Shown here: positions 13,901-28,900 of the stretch, piece by piece
How positions within the stretch are numbered: the first letter of the stretch is position 1
How the letters are laid out: each line of letters begins with the position of its first letter
DNA from: Lineus longissimus
Taxonomy: Eukaryota; Nemertea; Pilidiophora; Heteronemertea; Lineidae
Length of the DNA: 64,000 nucleotides
Reading direction: 5' to 3'
Assembly (NCBI RefSeq): GCF_910592395.1
Contig: NC_088310.1
Location: 27,917,491-27,981,490 of the forward strand
Notes under the pieces: model-generated
Databases searched by the model: none
What the model saw: only the letters and a program-made list of their open reading frames with translations
What the model was told of the DNA's origin: nothing
Position numbers and translations under genes: made by a program

Positions 13901-16900
13901 GCAGCTGAGTGTTTTTCACTATATGCATAGTTTTATTACTTTACACTGCCGATAACAGTCTGAGATGAATTGAGGAAAATATTAGCTGCAAATATTAGAC
14001 ATCTCTTGGTATCTCAATCACATAGTTTGAACAGTTTGACGAAGAAAAATATTGGACCACTAAACAGTGTGTGTAGGGACAATATTCTAGGGTTTTATAA
14101 GCTCATGTAGCCTTGAATGAAATCATAAGCCAGGATATCTCAAAAGCATGATTATCAGCGGATATTTCACACTAAATGTATGGAAAATTCTGTTTGTAAA
14201 TTTATCGAAAACCTGGAGTAATGATTAAACAAGCTTTTGTTGCTGTAACGGATAGCTTCAATGGACGTCAGATCAGTATTGGAGTGTAGATGTCTCTATT
14301 TCGCCAAGTTCAGTTTTATAAAGTATTACCTCTCAATTATGGAGTACAGCGAGAAGATCCTTTTGCAGGACAGAGAGATTTTAGTGTTTGATTTTCAGAG
14401 CAGAGAGTTGTTACCTTTGGCGTGATTCAGATGGATGGGAGCTGGGTTACACAAGCCCAAATCTCTGTGAACTCCCTCTACTGCAATTTGAATTTCAGCT
14501 GGAGCTCTTTCATGGTCATTGAGACTTTTGTCATTTTAGGTCTGACCTAATCAATCAAATGTACTCAATTTGCAAATATTTAAAATTGAATCACTTACTC
14601 TATGACCTAAGCATTGAAACACAACAACAATGAACTTGTCACATCAGAATATCTAAATGGACAATTTGGTACCAATTTCAAATATTGGTATCAAACTTCA
14701 AAAGTACCCTGTGACACTATGATAGCGTTTCAAAGATCTGATTGGTTCCATTATTTCCCTTAAGTCAAGATAAAGGGGCTATCAGCCCGGCCACACACTG
14801 CACCACATGGCCTCACAGAGATATCATGCTCAGGTCACCAAAGTCGCGTAAATGGCAGATTTACTATAACAAACTTGTCAAGTCTGTCAATCGGGCTGAG
14901 ACGAGAGCAACAGAGAGATATCACCAAGACAACATCAGGAACGACACATTGTCGCCGCCATTTTTCACCCGTCAATCCAAAATGGACAATCACAAACTTT
15001 TCGCCAAAGAATCCCTTACAGTTGTCCAAACACCATATTGAATGGTTGAACACGGCTTTGTGAGAACCAACAAATAACAACTGCACCAATTTATATGATC
15101 CACGTCGCGCCATTATCTAGCGATAAATATGAATTCTGGGTGAGCATTTATGAAATGATAATAGTGTGGAGAATGTGGTTTACCTCAATAGGGCCAACAC
15201 CTGATAACTCGGCCTGCTCCCCACGACCGTGGAGATCCTAACGGAGTCATGTTCCTGGAGTGCAGGGATAAGAATGATCAACAACAGTTCTATGATTAAG
15301 ATGACCCGTCTAATCTCAACTATATTAAGTTTGTCAGGGAGTTTTTACCCGATAATACAATGTCCCAAGCATGATCTTCTGTCAATGTGTGAGACTCCAC
15401 ACGAAGGGCTTTGAATAAATGAAGTTGAAACCATTCTTTTTTCTGCTTCTGGAGAAAACATTTGACAGACCTTGGCAAGCCTGCATGACAGTATTATGAA
15501 ATGTGTTTGTGCCAGTATCATTCTCTGCATCACTGGTAGACACAGTTACATCTGAACAGTACAAGGGAGCAGAAATATTCTTTGTCGCTGCTTCAAAGAT
15601 GAGTACTGTGCATCCATCAACATAACATTTCTTCTATTTCTTCATTCTCTTTTCAAATGAAGCAGAATATTTCTAACAGAAAGCCTCAAGGTCTGCAACA
15701 AGCAATAATTCTGACGGCATCATTCTTTGTCATGTACAAAGTTTAGAATTTCTCCTGCTGTGTTTTACATTTTGTCGCAGGACATCTCGAGTCTCGAATA
15801 TCATGTAAGCCATAAGAAATCCAATTTATACTACTCTTCATGAATGCACGTACAACGAGATTGTCTCCACGCTACTTTTATCCAAAGATAAATCTCGTTT
15901 CCTCTAAACATGATGCCCATTGAATCGTTGCATTTGTCAGGTTCCCAGGCGCTGAGGTGTTAGTCTCCATACTTTATTGGCAAGATTTAATGAGGAGAGA
16001 AACCATGTTGCCATATCTCTATGATAAAGCTTCATTGGCAAAAAAACCACTTCTCATCTGGCTTGAAAACGTTTTATGGACATCGATATCAATGCTCTGA
16101 AATTCTCGATTCTCAAATTGAACTTAAAGGCAATGAAAATTTCACCAAATTCAAATCAAGTGAAAGTTGGTGTAAAAACTTGAGAAAGTTTGACAGGGGG
16201 TCAGCAAGTGCATGTTAGTTTAATAATAATGCAAACTTTGTCCATAGTCAATATTCCAGTCATGACTCGACTATTAAGATTCTCAAAGCGGTGTTGGCTT
16301 TAGGGAAAGAGGGTAAACTCTGGCCATTCCGGACCCATTAGTGACGATAGCTTGCCTTTTAGGTTCAGACAATGACGATGAAACTCTACCCGACATCACA
16401 GGACCTAAAGAGGCGCACATTTCGTGGTGAAAGATGACATTTATGCCAGCTCTGGCGTGTTTCTCCATGTTTCTCGGCCATTTTAGGCCGTCTTTTCTTG
16501 TTGTGTTTGTCGTAAAGATAAACGGACATCTGAGAAGCGAGCGTTTGGGTTCCTAATGAACATTACAATGACAGATGGGCTGATCCATTCTTCTCATCAG
16601 CCTAAATTGATTGCTCAATTCAAGTTATTGGAGTAGGAGAAATTGTCAAAATTCTGATCTTTCTTTTGCGAGCTCAAAATGTCTTTATCATGATAACAGC
16701 ATACTTTTTCCCTTGCAAATTTTGAATACTGGTGTTAATTTGGCAACTTCGTGTTCAAAATACCACACAGGCCTATCACAAGTTCTCAAAGGAATTTGAT
16801 TGCAAGGATTTTTTGTCATATTTGTATGGAAAAAATGGTTTGGGTCAAAAGGCTGGGCAGGGAACTGGGAATTTTGAAAGATGTCAGTATTTCATACACT

Positions 16901-19900
16901 GATGACAAATATCGTGATTATGCAACAATTCTCTGTCGCACCTGATTTATTATTAATTACTTCAGAAACTAAACATCCTCGCCCAAACTAAATAAATGCC
17001 ATCACTGCCACGTATCAATAACCAGGAAAAAGGTGACAAAACAGGTTGCTACACAGAGAGGATGCCCCCTAACCAGGAGCAAGCCTGTGTTATTCTAACT
17101 GTAAACGACCATTCAGAGCATACTGGTTAGAGCAACACTTGAGAGGTGAGTCCTCTGCCTGCAAAAACAACCCTGGTAACCCATTGTTCTCAAGTGGCGA
17201 CAAAACTAACGTATTATTACAAATGGAGCTATGATCTCCAAAAACATTTTCTTTGTAGTCTCAACCGCAGAAAATATCTCGATTTCGAAACTCTCTGCAG
17301 ACTAGGACTTGTCACCAGCCTGCCAGCAAAATTGACATCCAAGACCCCCCCCCCCCCCCATGCCGTTGACGCTCAAACAAAAGTAGAAAACTTTGACTGC
17401 AATGTTTTGGTAAAAACTAAGATTTGTATGGTAACAGCAAAGCAAACACCTTGGACCCAGTTCCTTGGAGCAGGTACCTGATGTTGACAAAACAATGAGA
17501 GATTATAGCAGACAGACCTGATCACCACTCCAAGACCCAAAAACAAACCGGGGCTGGGAGGTCCACAACAAAGTGTGTTTTTGCAGCTCAACTCACAGAA
17601 TATTTTGACAAATGAGCAGAGAGGGACAGCTTAGAAGATGTCAGACTACAAGATCAAAGTCAACAGATGACTTGGGAAGACATCTTTTGAATAATCTTGA
17701 GGTGACAAACAACTTTTGGACCAGAATTGTATTCTTGCCATTGTCACCCTGCATGCCTGGACAGAGCTTGGCAATTTTACAAAACTGTGGACAGAAGACT
17801 GCCTACCTGTGCATAATTTTATAGTGAGCACTTCCACTACAGCCCGTAGTGGTCCCCTTGAAGGTTCTAAACAAGGGGTTGAAGCGATAAATTAAAGGCC
17901 CCAATCATCATTAGAAGAGTTAAGAGTAGATTTAAGAGAGGATCCACCATCATAGAATGACACCTAAACATAACCATGTTGACATTGCCATAATTTACTA
18001 GATGCTTCTGTGGTCAACCAGTCTCCCAAAGGAACTATCTGCGGACAGATTGATAACCGTCCTAAATTGGCTGCGTACCCTAACCGACACTCTGGTACAT
18101 CTGCGGCTGTTTTTCTACCCTTGGTTCCGCCACTACAACAATGGCGGAAACCTTAATGCCGTTAAAATAACACCAAGAAACAATCGCTGTCGTGTCTCTA
18201 ATGACAATCAAACCAACAATGAATTTCTTGGATTAATCGCCCTTCTGATCTTTTGCTTTTGAATGATCAAAATTTGACATCCAAGCTTCGGGGTAAACAA
18301 ATCCACCGATAGGAAACAAATGGAAAAATTAAAATTCATTGGCTTGTAATTAAAGGAGCCACTCAGTGTGGTGAAGAGCTTTTAGAAGAATAACGACTGC
18401 TGACAAATGTCGCTGAAAAGTTAATCAGCTGGTGACAAAGAAGGACAAGTATTTTTCTAATAGGGCATGCTAGTAGGAAGGTCACTTGAAATGGTAGTTG
18501 AGAGGCCAAGTCATGTTTCATCTTTAACCCCATGCAAAGTCAATTTAAGTGCCAGTCAGTGGCAGACAACTGAAATTCCTTTTTTTCAATGAAGTTTATT
18601 TGACTTCTCAAGTCTGAGGGGTAAAAACCTCTCTATTATGACTATTCTAACTTGAAACATCTTCCTGTTCAATGCATATCAAAGCTAAGACAAATTCTGA
18701 TGTAAAACATGTACAAGAACAAATCCTTTTATTGAACATCTAATGAGTAATACTGAGTTATATTCTTGTGGTATTGGCCCAGGTTATATATTTTCTCTTA
18801 CCACCCAGCTGTTGTTACTGTGTGTTTATGGCAAACTTTTAGCAAGGACCCATGATTAGCAACACAATGGCGTCAAAACTTTGTGGACCATGATTAGAAA
18901 TGATTACAAAACAATCACAAAAACACCCAGGTGATTAGGAAAGAAAAGATTCCGCATGACATTGTGGAAATAAATATGTCAAACAATACACTTTAGGCTC
19001 AAAATCTGAACAATATTTACTCCTGATGTCTTGCTTGGTTTAACACCTGTTCTGTGGCCCTCTTCAGATGATCGCAATCAACACATGGTAAACCATCCCC
19101 TAATGGTTTTCACCCCTAGACATTGTCTTTGTGATTAATTCTATTACAAGACCTAGCTGAATCATAACATTACTGTTTGGAGTTAGTGGTTTAAGTTAAC
19201 AGCATTCAGGACCTAGGATGTGACAAAATGTGTGTCTAAACATCGCCTCTTTATCCTGTACCTGTGAAAACAACCGAGGTAAGGTTGATTCAGCTAAACT
19301 GACAAAAACATGAAAAAAACAACACCGTTTCCTCTATCTGTTAAAATCAAGATTTCCTCTTCCCAGTAAGCAGCTCAATCTGATGATGCATTTCTGCTTA
19401 CAATATGACACTCCCAACCCTTCTTTTTCAAACCACTTTACAAAACAGTTCGAATCTTGTCTTATTTTCTTCAGAAACAACCCGCCTCAAAGGATGCAAT
19501 GAGCTATTTTTATGAGTTGGCGAAGTCTTCATAAACTTCTCCAGCTGAAATTCTGCTCCAACGAAGCCTTCATGGATTGGCTGACGGAACACCAGGAAGT
19601 ATATAGATCATGAAATCTGTCACAAGGGCGACTTTATCAGAAAATTACATGACAAATTTGTCATGCAGATATCGAGCCAAATAAAATTGTCTTTTGATTT
19701 ATGTGTTGACTGACCTGCCAAACGGGCCACAATAATCAGAGATCAAGATAAGGCGATGATAAGGACACAATGGTGGCATTCTGCTGCCAAAATATCCCAC
19801 CAAACAAAGGCGTCATCAACATTCTCCTGCTTAGTTAACCTTTAAGCATAAGAACAAGTCTGTCACCAACATTACTAAAATCAAAGTTTAAGGTGACACT

Positions 19901-22900
19901 TGAAACTGACCTGAAATCTGATACTGATATGAAATACATGAAAGCACCAGACCCTGCTGAGAAATCCCCTCCTAGATTTCACACACTGGACTTGTCTGAC
20001 TGGCAGCCACTGTCTGACAACCTTGGTCTGACAATGAGAAAGCAGAAGATATCCTAACAGTTCTACTTTCCAGGGACTGGGAGGAGTCTGACCACACAGA
20101 CCTGCCTTGGGGAATGTTGGTACGGGTATATCTAACCAAAGCCTGGTACATCATTTAAAGGTCTTACCTATAATACACCCTGAGTGTCTGCATCTCATCT
20201 TCTAGCCTCTGCACCTTGGTAAGAGCCATGTCTCGCTCTTGTGATATGGCCATCAACTTCGCCTGAAGAGAGAAAGGTTTAGATATGGTCAACCACACGA
20301 TGAAAGACTGAGTTGGAAGTTGAAACGCTCACAACTTGAACAAATAATTCTGCCATCTTCTTTTTTTGGGGGGGGGGGGAAATTGCTGCATGAGAGACCC
20401 CTGAACCATCAAAAAAATTTCATGTAAGTTTTTTTAGAAACTACATGCACTGAATGAAAGACAGGCTTTCAATCATTAATACTTTCTAAATCTACAAAAT
20501 CATAAGATATATAAGAAATATTTGAAAACAGAAGAAAGTTTCTTTCTCAAATACTAGTGCTGCCACCTGCCCAAAACTGCCAGAACTACAGCCACCTTGT
20601 TCAAACAGCCAGATCATCATAAATGATAAAAGTTATTTTATCAGAAACTGAAATTATCACAGGGAAGATAGCAATAGAAACCTGTAAGGCAACTAATGAC
20701 ATGCTTGACTTTGCAGACTTTCGTTTCATCTTAGCATATAGATTTGTCAGGAAGTATCACATCGGTGTGCGAGTTTGACATGAAATGGATAAGACAACTC
20801 GGGATGCGTGCCCCGATTCTTGAAGCTCAATCTAGCCTGATGTCGGAAGACTTTCAACAATAATGTGTAATATAGTACTTTAGTGGTCGTCCATGAGAAA
20901 TTAACATAACTTGCCGTTGGGTCCATTTGAGAATGAAAACCATTTCTTCATTTGGCTAGGTAAATACGCCCTGGGAGTGAAACTAGATTTATGTCGTGGG
21001 GATCGTGTGGTTGGAGTTGATCATTCCCAACAGGAGTGGTAGCAATTGTCTCCAATAAAACGTACACAGGCACAGTCATGTCATTTTGAAAGTTCGGGCA
21101 GTCAACAAGCTGTTTTGATAATTTGGGGGAGGGGGTGAGGTGGTGGTTAGACAAACTGACACATGTAGACTGGAGACAACTAGTTTGAATCAAATTTATA
21201 TTGCATTAACCGGATTGAAATTGTCATCTCCAGCAAAAAATATCACACTTCGAGAAATCAAATTGACAAAATCAAGCTATTTTATCCAAATTTTATCACC
21301 CAAGGATTTGAAAGGGTGAATGAAATTAAATAAACATGAAATGAAAGAGTACTTTCAACACAAATTCCGAGACAAGTATCCATTAAACTCGGAAGGAGGA
21401 CATTGCTAATGAACATTCATGTTACAGCAAACAATATTACGTCAGATATTCAAACAATTTTAATGCTGCAGAAAGTATTTACTGTGCTCTCAGCTTTAGA
21501 GGAATTAGTAACTCTGATATAAACAGTGTTCGGGCATTCAAATTATCTTACTGGCTTTGTCTATTTAATTTGTGAGCTGTTCAAATTTGTCGAGAATTTG
21601 CCGAGAGTGTTTGCGAATAGCATCAGAGTGTGTATTCGTATGTTGAATATCCTAATTATGAGTTGATTCAAAGGATATCTTCATGTTGAATTTACCTCTA
21701 TAATTGCGATATGGCATTTATCACTTCGTAAATATCAGAATTTAACCCCTTTCAAACTGGAATATGCACAAGGTCCTGGCAGCTTCTTCAAGCACTTTTC
21801 ACCTTTAACGTGACGCAAATGACATGTCTTGTGTCACCCATGACATCATGCAATGCTTGATAAGTCCTAAGACGCAAGTTCGACATTCCCAAAATGTAAT
21901 ATCTCGGCACTGAGAGGCTCTCGGTCAAGCCATGAACAAACGTGGCAAAGCCCTACATGGACAGGACTTTTCAGATTTTGGATTCAACCGGTTTCTATAC
22001 ACCTGGCAACAAGTTACAGACTCTTAGACCCCAAACAAGTTAAGGATGGAGAACTAAGCATGATTATAATTGAGGTATAGCACCGCCTAAGGTAGACAAC
22101 AACATGCCGGAAAACACCCAGAAGGAATCGCTCAAAAAACCTGACAATACGACCGCTCAATAGAATAAACTTTACTACAATATTTATACAAGATGCAAAA
22201 TTTCTTGAAAGTAAATAAAACTTTTGCTTCCTCGTCTGAGTGACATTTTGAGTTCTGTTGGATGGACCATCCCGTGCTGTTGCCAACCACCTAGGGGAAG
22301 AGATAACTGTCATGTTTCATTTATATTTAGAATCAGCCACAAAACTCACGTTCAACTTGCAGAAAACAGAATTTTTCAAAATTTATCCTTTCTTGTTTTC
22401 TTCCTTTTGAATCAAAACAGTGTTTTAGAGCATAGCACCTTGAAAGCTCAGTTTGGAAATAACTACATCTGAAGGATCCTCTCAGATTTATCAGAGGTCG
22501 AATACAGCAAGTGCAGTAGTGACAGATTAATGGACGAAAATTATGATATAAAGTTTCAAATTTTAATACCATGCCTCACATTGAACAACACCAGCCTTCC
22601 CAGTGGGGGAGAAAGACCATCAAAACCTGTTCCTGGTAGCTTCCCTGTCATGAGAAGTGTCCTTGATGTGAGGCAGACCACCCTTGAAGCGGGCGTAAAT
22701 TTTGATATATTTGCAGAGACATAGAACATTCAGAAAATCTCATTAATCCGTCAGTCAAACTCATCCTCAACACTAGTTATTTCAGTCTAAGTAGTCTAGG
22801 GCTGACAGTGCGGATACATACAATAATCGTATATGCAATTTGGAGTACCTTCACTTGATATGGTCGCGGCTGTACAGCACATTAGTAGTTTTGATGAAAG

Positions 22901-25900
22901 CTAAATTATGGTAACATTTTTGTGCAGCAAAATCCATTTTAAAACAATTTATCACAACTTAGTGGGTGATTTTTGCACTTATGAAAGTATGCAAAACAAA
23001 GCAATTAGAATTTACATTTGAGGTGCACCCTCCATGATGTAAACTGTCAAAAGTAATGGTTGGAAATTAGTGCCAAATTATCTGTGGGATGGAGTGAGAG
23101 AGCGTAAGTGAATTATGGTGGGAGGAGAGTTAGATATGTGTACTGGCACCAACTGACTCCGTGTAAAATGCCATGGAGGATTGGAGGAGTGTTTGTCCGC
23201 AAACTCTCACCACCAGAGGTAAATACTCAAACCGTATTAGAAAGCATTTATATTTTTATACAATCGCAAATCTATCAGACTACCATTAGGATTGAAATGA
23301 ACTTATTCTTAAGGGTCATAAATATTGTACATAAGTGAAGCGATGTAATGCAGTTTTCAATTTCATGGCAGTGTCAGTTCCAATAATGATCTGAAAACAA
23401 CAAAATTATGAATTCTCCCCATCTCACATTCTACATGTTGGAACACAAAAAACAATCACTGATGCAAACCCTCATAGAGTACACGGCATCAACCCCCCCC
23501 CATAGTATCCCCCATTTTCCAATCAAAGGTTGCATGATCGCCACATATTTGAACAGAGTTTTGAATCAATTGAAGTAGTGTCAAGACTGGGGATGCTCCT
23601 ATTCAGGCATCACCCGAGTACCCCACAGAATCTTTTGCAATCATTTCAAAATGTCTGTGCGTGTAATAAGTCAATCGTCTTGGAAGAATCAATCAGTGGA
23701 AGTGGTGGAGAAATCCAGCAAGTTTTTCCCATATCTTCTTTACAAATGATATGTTTGCAGCAGAAGAGAGGGTTAAGGAGAAAGATAGCCAATCACAAGT
23801 TTCTCAACTAAGTTCATTTCAAACTGAAAAATCTTTCAAAACAAAAAATTAACGCAAATGTTAATCTTTGATGAGAAATGTTTCAGGCAATTGTAGTTGT
23901 GATTACCTCGTATTTGTATAAGGCAGATCCAATTTTCAGCAGGTAACTAACACCTTGAGGAAGGCAGAATCTAGTTTTTCTCCACAAAGTTCAATTTTGC
24001 AAGGGGCGGGGGTGGGGGGCATAAAAAGCTTTACAAAGTTAAAGCGCTTTAATACTTTATCCTGTTCATGATGCTGGCTTGTTCAAGCAGCAGATTCCGG
24101 GTAGCAACGAGCATCATATGACTCGTGATTATCAGAGTAAATACCCACTGGCCGGCTGTGGAGGCTGAGGAGCCCTCACAGACTGATGGAATCCTTAATA
24201 TCAAGGACGAAACGCACCGAACTTCATTTGGCAATTTGGTTCTTTTCTCCTTTTTTATGGGAAGTCTCTCTTTTGCCAACCTTGAGACAACTCTGAGGGC
24301 GAACTGGCCACAGTTGATCAACGTGTAAGACTGAACATACAACAGGAAACCCCACGACAAACAGACAAGTTCCTCTCATATCGGACATCTCTCGTCCAAT
24401 ATCCGGCCGAGGAATTGGAACATGCAGTCACCTTGGCGACCAAGGAAACTAATCTTCCTCCAACAAAATCATTGCCTAACCATTTGGGTGTAGATGAAAA
24501 TCAACAAAGAGGGATGGCATTGTAAATTGGAGTGTTGATTTGTTTGAAGTTAGTCACAACCTTGTTCAAGTCCACACCAGGGAAACTTTCGACGGACTCT
24601 CAAATGCATTTTGCATGTGAACGTGTGCAGTGATGCACATGACATTATGTCCTTCTCAAAATGAGCAGTGTCAAAACTATCTGTTTTGAATCAACTTTAG
24701 AAGATAATTAACCAAGGTTGTCCTTTGAATGATCAATGGACATATGGATTCGAGGTGATATCAAGATTACCTCAAAAACTGCCATGAAGCCTAACTGCGT
24801 AGTATGTAAGACTCTACAGTGGGGGGTTGTGCTTGCCACTTGAAGTCTTGGGGCCAATAACTGATGAAAGGGCATCAGATTGGCCGCAATGTTCTTTATA
24901 TTCTTACCATACTTCCCAACGAAGTCGAAGGGCGATTTTTTTGACTGGGTGGCCATGCAACCTGATCAGATAAATACGTCAATCTGAACAGCGTGTCATC
25001 TTTGAGCGAGAGCTATGTTCGTAGATACTGAAAGTACCTTTATCCAGCCGATGAAATCCCAAGTGGCAATCTGTCAGCATTGAATACCATATGACCCAAA
25101 TGAGCTACAATGACAGAACAAAACAATGTTAGCCACTCATGCAGGTCCCTTGAAACCTAAAACTGACTAAGTAGTCACAATCAAATATGTAACAACACTT
25201 CCCGAATTTACACCATTTGACTTGGACTTTCGTCCTCGCCATGTCACTTTACGGTGTGCAGTATTTGAAAAGAAGTGAAATTTTGTAATTGATGGAGAGA
25301 TCATTTGATCAGTGAGTTTTAAGCTTTGTTGTCATTGAGAGGTGCTAATAGATAGTTTAGTCCATTATCATTCACCAGCAAACAAACAAAGCGTCTGCTC
25401 TCCCAAGCCATTAACAGCCATTTTAAATGTGATTTAAAAAGTTATACAGTAAAACCTCTCTATTAAGGACACTCTGGGGACTGACAAGTGCTGTTCTTAA
25501 TAGAGAGGTGTCCTGATTAGAGAGGTCAAATTGAATGGAAACACCTAATTTGGGACCAAAACTAGTGTCCTTAATAGAGAGGGTGTCCTTAATAGAGAGG
25601 TGTCCGCTAAGGGAGGTTCTACTGTATGTACAAGGCAGATACAAGTCTCTCAGTGTGCAATGGATTGCATTGAGTCAGTGTCAGTGGCACACCATGATCC
25701 CACAGGAATTTCTTTCCCTTCATGCCAACATTCTAACTATAGATTTCACACTCTCCTCCCTGTGTCAGAACTTGCAAGGGGAGTAGTATGCTCAAGACTC
25801 AGTTAGCAGAACTGAAAAGTCAAGTGAACTATCAAGTTAATCACAGGCCAAGGGCAGCCATCTTATTGAAAGGCAGATAACCACTTCTGTCTAAATCATC

Positions 25901-28900
25901 AACGGATTAACCACGAGCGATAGCCTCAAGATGAGCAATCAGAGTGCAATTCAAATATAAAGTCGTAATCACAAGACACCAGGTTCAAATTACATTTATT
26001 CTGAAACATTTCAAAACGCTACCATACAAAACATTGTAAATATCCATTTCTCGTATCAATGTGAGGCCCTTGAGAATTCACTCTCAAAGTCGCTGCAGCG
26101 ACTCTATATAGAAGTGAGCGCTGTGGCAAGTCATCTTAGTATTCATATTGCGGGCCGCTTTCTATAGACGCACAGGAAACCTTTCACCAGTGTGTTCAAG
26201 ACCAAGTGGTCCTTCAGCGTTCGAATTATTCCAAGCTGATCACTCACTGAATGGATGTATGGCCTAGTCTCGCCCGGCTTCAACTTCAACTTGAGGGGTA
26301 GTTGAGGAGCCAGGACCAGAGAGCATTCAGGCAGCAATCATGCAGCATTTTAGGTCAAGTATCATACTAGGAGAACTAGACTTGAATCAAAATGACGCTG
26401 CATTCATCATTGAAGCAGGGAAGAGTTTTTTCCTGTTTTGAGTGATTCATTTCATAGAAAGTAAGGAGGATGCCATGACTGGGCTCTAAAATGCTTATTT
26501 CATGAGCTTTTGAGTGAATTAGAACGACTTTTGTTAAGTCAAAGAGAATCTGATGCAACAGTTTGAAAGTGAAAATCAAGGCAGTATGATTCAATGTCTA
26601 CATTTTCATCACTTTCAACCTTTTTTGCAGCATCAGCTAACTTTCACAGGATGAACAGACTGCCAGTTTCTTCCCTGACAGGCAGAGAAGACGTCGCCAC
26701 GATTCACCTCAGTTGAGCCATACTATGATGCCACCCGATTCTCAGAACACGGGCGGCATATTTTTAGAGAAATGTTTACCCAACTAATTTGATACAGCTC
26801 CTGCTCAAGGCTACTCATCACCTGACCCTCCATATGCTATCCAAGTAAAAATACACCAACTACTGAAAACTTGCAAATCTGGGGCTTCAATTTCACCTAA
26901 GTCGCTGGAAATTTCAAAACCGACCAACAGTACCCTGCACAGCAGAAACGACACAATTAGATGTGAACTCTACTACTTTTTGGTAACATGGAATGGGACA
27001 AGGAACAAGAACTAACTTGTCAAAGCTGCCGAACGCCAAAGTTTGTTTTTTAACTAAGCAGAGATTTGGATACCAGAGCCATTTTCATATTTTTGACAAG
27101 ACTTTATATAAGTACCATTAGGCCTACATATACAGTTTAGGTAAAAGGTATCTGCGGGCAAAAAAGTACTGAATTTGAACCTTTTGCCAGAAGGGCTATG
27201 ACAAGACAAGAACGTTTTGGGTTCAGCTCACACTTGAGGCCAGTTCATACCCTGCACGACCATTGGTATCTGATCTAGGTCATTCTTCAGCCGAAGGTCG
27301 TGCGTCAGAGTATGAACTAGGCTTCAGACAACCAGCTTCACCAATACACAGGCAATTGGTCTTTTAGAGCCACTACCAGCCAACCGGTCAGAACTGGAGA
27401 GTTGAGACACCATGACTCCACACTCATTCTACATGCACTTCAACATCCAGAAAGGTTAAACAGAAGAAAGTGTCCTCCCATAAAAAGCCAACATTTTATC
27501 ACTCGGTTAAAAAAACTACAAAAATATCCCATTCTCCGACCTGAGGCAGTACTGACTTCTCTTGTTTCCTCATCTACATTTAGACGAGTGGGAAATCTGG
27601 CATCAAAACACGCCTGCCAGAGGATGGGATTCAGTCCAGGATTAGTTGCGGTTCATTTTATCCAAGGCCCAGAGCAACTTCAAAACTCACTCGAACGGCA
27701 GAAAAGAAAACCACGTTGTCATGCCTTCTATTTCAAGGATCAAAATTCCATAAAGAACTAAATAACTAGCCACTAAATATAGCAGGGCAGCTTCTTTGGG
27801 AAAACCTTGCCCACAGCCTAAGCCTAAACACGCTTGTCTGGCTTTGCAAAAACAGGGATGATTTCCTGCGATACGATTTCAACAGAATGCACCCTTTTAC
27901 GATCAGCATACATGAATACATAATGAGGGCCTAGTCACATATACATAGGCCTGGATGAAGACCATGAGATTTGCTTTCAAGCTTTTTCTACAGGATTTTC
28001 TTGAGCCAACCACCTCATGAATAAAACATTTGGGCTTGAAAACCTTATCTTGAGCTTGGTGGTTTGGACACGGGATATACCCATGATCCTCCATGTAGAG
28101 TGACCAATCAGCAGCATAGAAACTAGGTCACTGAAGGCCTCTTTCTTCGGAACAAGTTTTGAACTGACGTCTTCTTGGTTATCAAGCTAGCGCTACACCA
28201 TTGTCGCGAAGATGAATATTGGCTGCTATCGACGATGAAAAGGCAATCAGACGTATAGAAGTGTAAAAACAACAATATCGAACTTGAATATCATGTCAAA
28301 AGTTGACAAATATGATTTGTAAGTTATGTATATTTGTTCACCGACCGAGTATTTGCAAATAATTGCAAATAACCGAAGAATAAATACTTGTTACCATAAG
28401 AGTATACACAAAGTCATTAAGATTGAGAGATTTGGGGTCTGCATACAATACCACGTACTTGCTATGATAGTCAACACTATCAAGTCCTCGAGCTCTGGTC
28501 AACTATTTCAACACAAAATATGAAATATCATGGGTGTCTACATAAATACTAACAATGGTGTTTATATACACTTAGATGAATATGAATTAAGTTCAAATTA
28601 TATACTTAGCCATCTCACGCTCGGAGTCAACACCATACAGCAAATACTACACACTACTCCGAGTAAATAATGTATTCAAATTGCCAGACCCAACATCCTT
28701 GGTGTTTTCGATAGTTTGCCAACAGTAACCAACACTATATCTCACGTGTGTACATTCTCAACTTAATTTCATTGAGCAAAGTTCTGAAATCTGATGATCT
28801 GTTCATTTGATAAACACAGCCACAATACCTTATGTGGACATAGGTTTGAGAGAGGGAGCTTATGCAAACTTGTTCAAACCAAGAATCATAGTCAAAATGT

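Larger units (their letters stand above)
5215..20167. other. MIPOL1 intron 11 (about 15 kb)
   Basis: Contains the 44-bp minisatellite, the 168-bp duplication, the 9918 hairpin and an AT-rich stretch with homeodomain-type sites near 10390. A 196-codon minus-strand open frame (5883-6473) has no recognised domain. No nested gene could be supported. Confidence 0.8.

Noticed and set aside
14835-15113. Overlapping open frames on both strands near 14.8-15.1 kb as a gene
   Set aside because: No domain, no codon pattern and no neighbouring exon in phase; treated as chance open frames in an intron.
27402-27761. 119-codon plus-strand open frame
   Set aside because: Low-information sequence with no family resemblance, inside a long intron.
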